From positions 87,138,877 through 87,202,876 of the forward strand of contig CM048840.1 of NCBI GenBank assembly GCA_026545765.1: a stretch of 64,000 nt of DNA, read 5' to 3'. The translations under genes were made by a program, and so were the position numbers. Origin of the DNA: Plantago major. Lineage: Eukaryota; Streptophyta; Magnoliopsida; Lamiales; Plantaginaceae. Of the stretch, positions 57,913 to 64,000 are shown in pieces (position 1 is the first letter of the stretch; the number at the start of each line of letters is the position of its first letter). The notes beneath the pieces are model-generated. The model made no database searches and was not told where the DNA came from. It saw only the letters and a program-made list of their open reading frames with translations.

Positions 57913-60900
57913 TCATGCTACTGTGATCTCACCTTCCCTGCATACACCCACCTCTAGAACCAAGCTTTTCTTCCTTGAGCTTCTGACCCGGCAACAATTT
58001 CTCCTTGGAGACTGCAAAACAATCAAAATCAAAATCAATTTCCACTTGCACCAAAGAAACTAAATTATTCACAACAAACACTAAATTACTAATCAAGGTA
58101 TGTCTTGTTCACCAAGACCAATGTTGTACTAATCTGTCCAAATTTAATTAACTAATTACAAAGTTGACGAAACTAAATAATCCTATTAGTTATTAGCATT
58201 ATATGTAGTACATTTATGCGGTTTAGTACGGCTAAATTTCACTGGAAACCCCTGTGCTTTGATTAATGTTCCAAAACCTCACTAGGTTGAGCAGGTACCA
58301 AACTCCAACAGAGGGGGTACCCTTTGATGGGTGTTCTACAATTTTAATGCCAGTGAGTTTTAGGATATTGAGGCAAACTACAAAAAAATCCGCAGACGTA
58401 TATTTCCAGGTTAAAAGAGTAATGACAAATAATGTTGCTTACCCTATCCCATAGATGTGGGTCAGGTCTCTTATGCACTTCTACTCTGTCAATTTCAGCA
58501 GGGTCAGCCATCTTCCATCGGCAGTCAGGTTGAGCAAGACGATGTTGAGTGTAGGCACTAACAGTTTGATTCCTAAAAGACTCCGTTCTCACATTTGAGA
58601 AATAAAAAACAAAAGGCTTCTGGCACGGATTCCTCATAACTGGCCTTGTGTTGAACGCGTATGCCTTGTAATCAGCTCTTTTATACCAATTCAGGAAAGT
58701 CCTTGACGGCATTTCAATCTCTCGGGGCGACAAGACCCCACGAAATATCTGAACTGCAAATCCCCAAGAGACAGATATACTCCAATCATTTGTTTTGTGG
58801 TAACAAATGGATTGTTGCATCAAAGCAGCAGAATCGTGCTGCATGGGGATTTTCAATCGTTGTAGAGCTTGAACACGAGTTACATTAGGAAATATTGGTT
58901 CTACCACATCGAGGTGATGGAGAGAGACTAACGGTGCTATGGGGTGTGCAGCAAGGAGTCCAAACAAGTTCCCGTAAACATCATACTGCAAATCCACCAA
59001 GAATATTCTGTTAGAATTCGATATGAAACTTTCACTATGTAACTTAACACTGCAACATGCACCCAACCACAGAAAACACTACAACAAGTGGGCAACAATT
59101 CCCAGGTTTAACACCGACGACTCAAAAATTCCATTTTTTTGCACAGAAACAAAAGGTTGTAATCTTGAAACTTTTAGAGTCACTCACAATGTTCTCTACA
59201 ATGCTTTTCAGGTACATCCCATAATGATCCACAAAATCTAATACACATCTTACATTTTGCAGCCCCGGAGTCCGCACTTTGGAAACTTTAACTTTAATTC
59301 AGCTGCAATCTTTCACAACCAACAGTTCCGATTCTTTTCTTTTTCTTTCCATCTTTTTTATTTTTTATTTTGAGCTTTTTATTGTATTGCATTTTAATAA
59401 TCAAAAAGATGATGTTTACCCAAGGCATTGGTGGGCTTCAAAAAAATAAGATACTTAATTGCTATGTACACAGACCACATTGACTATTCTGTACATAACC
59501 AACAAGAATTTAGCAACATCATTAAATACAATGAATCATTTATGTGGGCCTGCATTATTTTAAAGCACCTGCCCCCCCCCCCCCCCAAATTGAATATTTT
59601 ATCTGTGGAAGGACAATATTTAAGTCAAACTTATTGATACACAATCTTGGAAGCCTAAGGAATTGCCTAGTGGCTTCAATTAAGTGAATCCTCTGATTTT
59701 TTCTTTTCTCTATTTTCGGTTATACTTCCCAAAATAAGTACCATAAGCTTCACAAATTGGGAAAAAGCAGATGATCAAGAAACTGTACTGTTTAGGTCAA
59801 TAACTTGAATGGCAAATAGAGGACTAATCTTGGAACAATGGTAAGCAGTTGTTAGCCTATGGATTTTGCCCCTTTCTTAGGCTATACTAATAATGCAATT
59901 GCATAAATGAATTAGTATATTGCAAAGCATTTAACTTGTAGTATACTAAATAACAAAAACAAGACCAAATAAGCCAATTAACTCAACCCCCTCACAGAAG
60001 TCCATGGATTCCAAACACTATCTACCAAATACTATGTCATTTTGAAAGCAAAAGCTACTAATGTAGGGCTAATAAGAACAGAACCCACAAAAATCAAAAG
60101 AGCATCAAACATCCAACAATGAGATAAGAAACAGTAAAACACAGAAACAAAACAAAAGAAATCAACTTTATCACAAATCACCTGGTGAAAACCGAGTTCT
60201 TTGGTGAGTGGAACCCCAAGCTCAGCCATACAAGCCTGCATCCTATCATCAGACCCATACAGTGCAGGATATCTCTGTATACACCCATCCTGCATCTTCT
60301 CCAACGCCTTAGCCAATGGATAACTAATCGCAAAACCACCACCTCCATACGCCATTGAATAAGAAAAATAAATGTTCTGCAAATGACTCTCACTCGAGCT
60401 TCCAATGTAATAAAACTGATTATGATCATACTTGTTCAAAACCCTCAACAAATTTTCAGTCACGAAAACAGTGTCATCGTCTCCCATCACAAACCACCTC
60501 ACATCCTCCATTCCACCCAACCTCACCGTCTCCGAAACAATCCTCGAAATCCTAATAGCTGAACGGTGCCCCTGTCGATTCTTATACAAAAACCGCGAAG
60601 TATCACCAGAAATCCTCAGCTGAGGGAGCTTGTTAGACTCATTTCTATAAGTCCTAACACTCTTATCAAGCCAAACAATGCCCCTCATTTTCTCCTGAGG
60701 CTTCCACCAGAGCTTAATATACTCTTTCCTTCTACCCCAATACTTAGCCGAAGCAGCAATACCAAAAACCACATGCACTAATCTAGTTCTATTAGCATTT
60801 CCAACTCCAACTAACGACGTCGTTTCATTACCCAATTTCGCAAAATCAAGATTAGTATCCTTACTATTATCACTGCTAATTCGTTCTGTTACGAATAAAT

Positions 60901-61129
60901 CTTCGTCACAAGAGACATTGTGAGAAGTGGAAAGCAACTTGAGAGTGTAAACGAGATAAGTAGCTGAGATGAATAGAATTAGCCATACCATTAGCTTGGG
61001 CAGAGCTTTGCTGTTTTGTTGAGCCGATGATGGCGTAATCGATGCAACCGATGAAGTTCTCATCGAATCCCAGATGATTTTTTCTGGATTGGTTTGAAAA
61101 GATTTCATCTTTTGGTCATTTGGATACAA
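57913..61129 (-). CDS. DUF604-family, Fringe-like Golgi glycosyltransferase
   Basis: Three exons on minus: 61129-60182, 58985-58443, 58011-57913. The junctions are GFHQ|YDVYG and DR|SPRRNCC, both GT-AG and phase 0, giving 529 residues (522 if the second methionine at 61108 is used). Residues about 44-63 are a single membrane anchor after a basic, Ser-rich cytosolic tail, as in type II Golgi enzymes. GDDDT at residues 216-220 is the DxD metal/nucleotide-sugar motif. YGGGGFAISYPLA and SDDRMQACMAELGVPLT are conserved in the family. The second exon carries the DUF604 region; the third is short, with the expected NCC motif. Substrate unknown; relatives resemble beta-1,3-galactosyl/Fringe transferases (GT31-like). 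It converges with Golgin candidate 6. Intact as far as seen. Confidence 0.93.
58986..60181 (-). other. First intron of the DUF604 gene
   Basis: Donor CACCAG|GTGATTTG at 60181 and acceptor TTTGCAG|TATG at 58986. It holds a run of about 16 C residues on plus (59571-59586) and T-rich tracts near 59336-59385. No other gene seen. Confidence 0.85.
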
Positions 61130-63389
61130 TTCACCAAAAACCCAGCTGGAAACAGAGAGGAAAAAGCGGAAAGATTTAATGGGTGTTGCAGAATTTATCT
61201 GGGGGAGTAAGGTAATTAACGTAATAATGCAATGGGATTCTTGGTTTCCTTGTTTGTTGTGGTTGGAAAAGAGGAACTACTGTACAGATCTGAGAGTCAT
61301 GATTGATGTAGAATATCTATGGATGGAGAAAATCAGAAAAGAAAAAGAAGAAATTTGAAGGGTGAGAAAAAGGTGAAATCTGAGGAAAAAGGAGAGATGT
61401 TGAACATGCACAGGTGCAGGTTGCACCACTCTCTGCGAAATACTAAGGCCATTCCGATTTTTTCATCCTACATCATACTGCACTATCTTCTGATACTTTA
61501 AAAGTGTTGTACAGTACAACATTTAATTCATATGGTACAAACTTTAAAGCACCAGAAGGTAGTACAGCATGCGGTAGGAAAAAAGAAACCGATCATTCCT
61601 TTATATTCACATACTAAGGTCCACTGGACTTATATTGTCAAAATGATTATCGATATTATTAATCAAAACGACTACATATTAACAAAACTTGTCGGGATAG
61701 AATAAATTGTTCGGAATAGAATTAACATTTCATTTTAATTGAGTCAGACTTACTTCCGTATTTGGCTATCTCATTATAATTGAAATGTCATTACGATCTT
61801 ATAATTGAGACGTAACTCAATTAACTCAAAACATACATAACAATAAAATCACCTATAAAATTTTAATTTTATACTAAATACAAATTTGCACAACTCAATT
61901 AAATTTTAGCTACTATTCATTTAATTAAAATTCCGTGCCAAACAAGCCGTGTTTTTTTAGTTGTGAGAATGAGAAATATCAAATATTAACAAAGATATTT
62001 TGGTTAATACAATTAATAACTTTCTTCACAACATTATATTGGTTTTGAGATAAATGGTATTTTAGGAGACTTGTTTATCATATCATAGTACCAATTATTA
62101 TACATAGTACATAGTCATAGTAATAGAGAGACGGACATGTGTCCGCGGTCCACATCATAATGTTGTTTAATTTATGTTGAAATTGTGTCAAACTCTGTAT
62201 CGTTTCTTCCTAAAGTTTGCACTACTTCCGGCAGGGAAAACAAGGGATGGACACGTAACCGGGGTTATCACGGACAGGTAACTAAAAAAATACTATCAAA
62301 CAAACCCGTTATGGGGTTGTTACAATTATGGCTGGTATAATGGTTTTCCAACTCCTGACATAAATTAACTACAAATTATATATATATATATATATCATGT
62401 TCGTTCTAAACTACTAATATGCAAATTTTATTTTCTTGGTTGGGTTAGAAATAGAAGGTAAACGATTACAAATAATTATATTTCATACGAACTAAGTAAC
62501 TATCTTTCACTTAAAGTTGTTTATTTACTAGCCTCTTGGGATAGATAAACATTATAATTATAGTCATAAACATTATGGACCGGGTTTACCACGAATATTG
62601 ATGTTATGCATATATAAAAAATGCATAAAATATTCACTTGCAAAACATTATTGGTATTGTTTAATATATTATAATTATATTTAAGAATTTCAGCTGGTTC
62701 CTTACTGATGTAGGTCCGTTCTAATGGTTATATTGTAATATTGTTTATCCAGGTCATTTAATATCTAAAATGCCCAAAATGTAACAAAAAAAAAAGTGCT
62801 TTAATTTCAAATAGCCTATTTTGGGACCTTGAGGAGTCGGGTGACTTCATGCAAAACCTGTAACACAGACCACTGTCCCATAGCATATAACAAGAACAAC
62901 TATGTAGTGTATAATTCGAGTCCAAATTTCAGCGGGGTCCTTCCCTCCGCCACTGGCAATAACGGATGGATAGGCGGGTGGATTGGCGGGTAAACATAAA
63001 ACAAAAAAGCAAGATATACATTTCACAAGTAGCTATCGTTTCATACATAAAAAGACTGTCTTGGGAGGGTCAGAACTTTCCGACACACCAAACAAATATA
63101 TACTATTCACACTGGAAACTTGACAATATCATTTTTTTGTGGGTTGACTATTCGGGTTGGGTGACCTGCGATCTTTTTTTAAAACCCTACAACATATCAT
63201 CATGACTTTACAGCACTCATAAAGTTGGTATTTTACATCAAATTGTCTATGTTTAATATATAATGGTCAATGTTTAGCATAAAATCATTGATAACAACTT
63301 ATTTACCTAACAAAAACACAATATTTAGAAAAATAAATATGAAAATCAATTTCATTTATAAACTAATAAATTTCACTACACAAATAAAA
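61130..63389. other. Intergenic, AT-rich, with small repeats
   Basis: Upstream of the DUF604 gene; its promoter and 5' UTR are probably in 61130-61320. It includes a MITE (61444-61606), a TA microsatellite (about 62378-62396) and a possible hAT-type fragment around 61730-61950 (ccgtgccaaacaagccgtg). No coding gene is recognised. Confidence 0.5.
61444..61606. mobile_element. Short MITE with long inverted arms
   Basis: Left arm ttccgattttttcatcctac...actttaaa and right arm ctttaaagcaccagaag...ggaaaaaagaaaccgatc are inverted copies over about 50 bp. Nearly the whole element is the two arms. The family is not determined, nor is the target duplication. Confidence 0.6.
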
Positions 63390-64000
63390 TTTTTTTGAAC
63401 CCGGAACTCTACTTTTCATTATCCAAAAACATTTACAGCAAAAAGGCGATCCCAAAGTGATCCAGCCCTAATCTACGAAATCCTCCTACTACAAGAAAAT
63501 AAAATTTCACTCCAACATCAAACGACCAACATAGACTTTGAGTTCGGGAATCATCCAAGCCCTATACACAATCACATCAATAATTCGCTATTCGATTTGC
63601 ACGTTTATTCTATCCTCGCCAAAGCATATTTCATTTCTTAATTTCCAAATTTCATAAACTGTTTCAGCAAAAGCCAACTTGAGTAATCTAGCATTTATGC
63701 CTTTTCCTTTCGCATTCACCACCATCCATTGCAATTCATTCCTCCATGGCAGTGGAGTATACGGAATGTGTAGCCAGCGCAATACACATCCCCATATCCT
63801 TCCAGTGATAGCACAATCGAAAAAGAGGTGTTCCAATGTTTCAACGTGTTGGCAGAAACAACACTTGTCCGTCTGAATTACGCCAAATCTTTGTAGTCTT
63901 TCCCGAGTAGCAAGTCGCTCATGGCACGCTAACCACAGGCTAATCTGGGCTCGAGGTCGAGCCAATGTTCCATAGAACAACTTCTTCCACATAACCTCCG
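63390..64000 (-). pseudogene. LINE ORF2 fragment, reverse-transcriptase zinc-binding end
   Basis: The minus-strand frame runs from the right edge (in frame beyond 63992) to TAG 63588. It shows the zf-RVT pattern found after the reverse transcriptase of plant L1-type LINEs: SLWLACHERLATRERL, then CCFCQHVETLEHLFFDC with Cys-Cys-His-Cys spacing, and a downstream IWKLRNEICF. The sequence after the stop, to a short T run near 63390-63396, may be the 3' end with a remnant poly(A). The body of the LINE would be to the right of the window. Confidence 0.8.

Noticed and set aside
58661..58888. Plus-strand open frame within 57913-61129
   Set aside because: Antisense shadow of the DUF604 coding exon, which has conserved motifs and correct splice junctions on minus.

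Overview
The window is nuclear DNA of a flowering plant, probably a core eudicot. The species cannot be named from the sequence. The evidence is GT-AG introns, Ty1/copia elements primed by initiator tRNA-Met, Stowaway-type MITEs, a Mutator-like element, an L1-type LINE fragment, and two ordinary plant genes with many or long introns.

Positions 1-39200 are a stack of nested retrotransposons. Three copies of one large Ty1/copia family lie on the minus strand; the family looks Sirevirus-like (LTRs about 1.7 kb, long Gag, a large extra gene after pol). Element 1 (1-9660) runs off the left edge and appears to be inserted into element 2 (9661-16905). Element 2 is itself inserted in the gag of another copia element, whose LTR is at 17143-17308. 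Element 3 (20130-36095) is complete with two LTRs, PBS and polypurine tract. It lies inside a solo-type LTR (TGATGTG...CACATCA type), which in turn splits an older LTR related to the three elements. A second LTR of the TGATGTG type (38043-39192) keeps a perfect 5-bp target duplication, ACGAG. All three copies carry frameshifts and stop codons.

The most interesting signal is in this family. Elements 1 and 3 carry a segment of about 1.2 kb between the Gag zinc knuckle and the protease. It has canonical GT-AG ends and contains the gag stop codon. Element 2 lacks exactly this segment, joined base for base at the predicted splice sites. This suggests that unspliced RNA gives long Gag, spliced RNA gives Gag-Pol, and element 2 descends from a reverse-transcribed spliced RNA. 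The extra gene downstream of pol has its own TATA-type promoter and several tandemly duplicated exon-intron modules.

Positions 39461-42872 are a non-autonomous Mutator-like element with long terminal inverted repeats and a perfect 9-bp target duplication. It carries a 1.7-kb degenerate TTAGTTTCA array. Positions 43330-45880 hold inverted and tandem repeats rich in an ATGTTCTC word, with no recognisable gene.

The right third is genic. A 19-coding-exon plus-strand gene (46955-56281) encodes a 920-residue p115/USO1-type golgin (Golgin candidate 6). Converging on it, a 3-exon minus-strand gene (61129-57913) encodes a DUF604-family, Fringe-like Golgi glycosyltransferase of about 529 residues. The right edge holds the 3' part of a LINE ORF2. 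No tRNA, rRNA or CRISPR features were seen.
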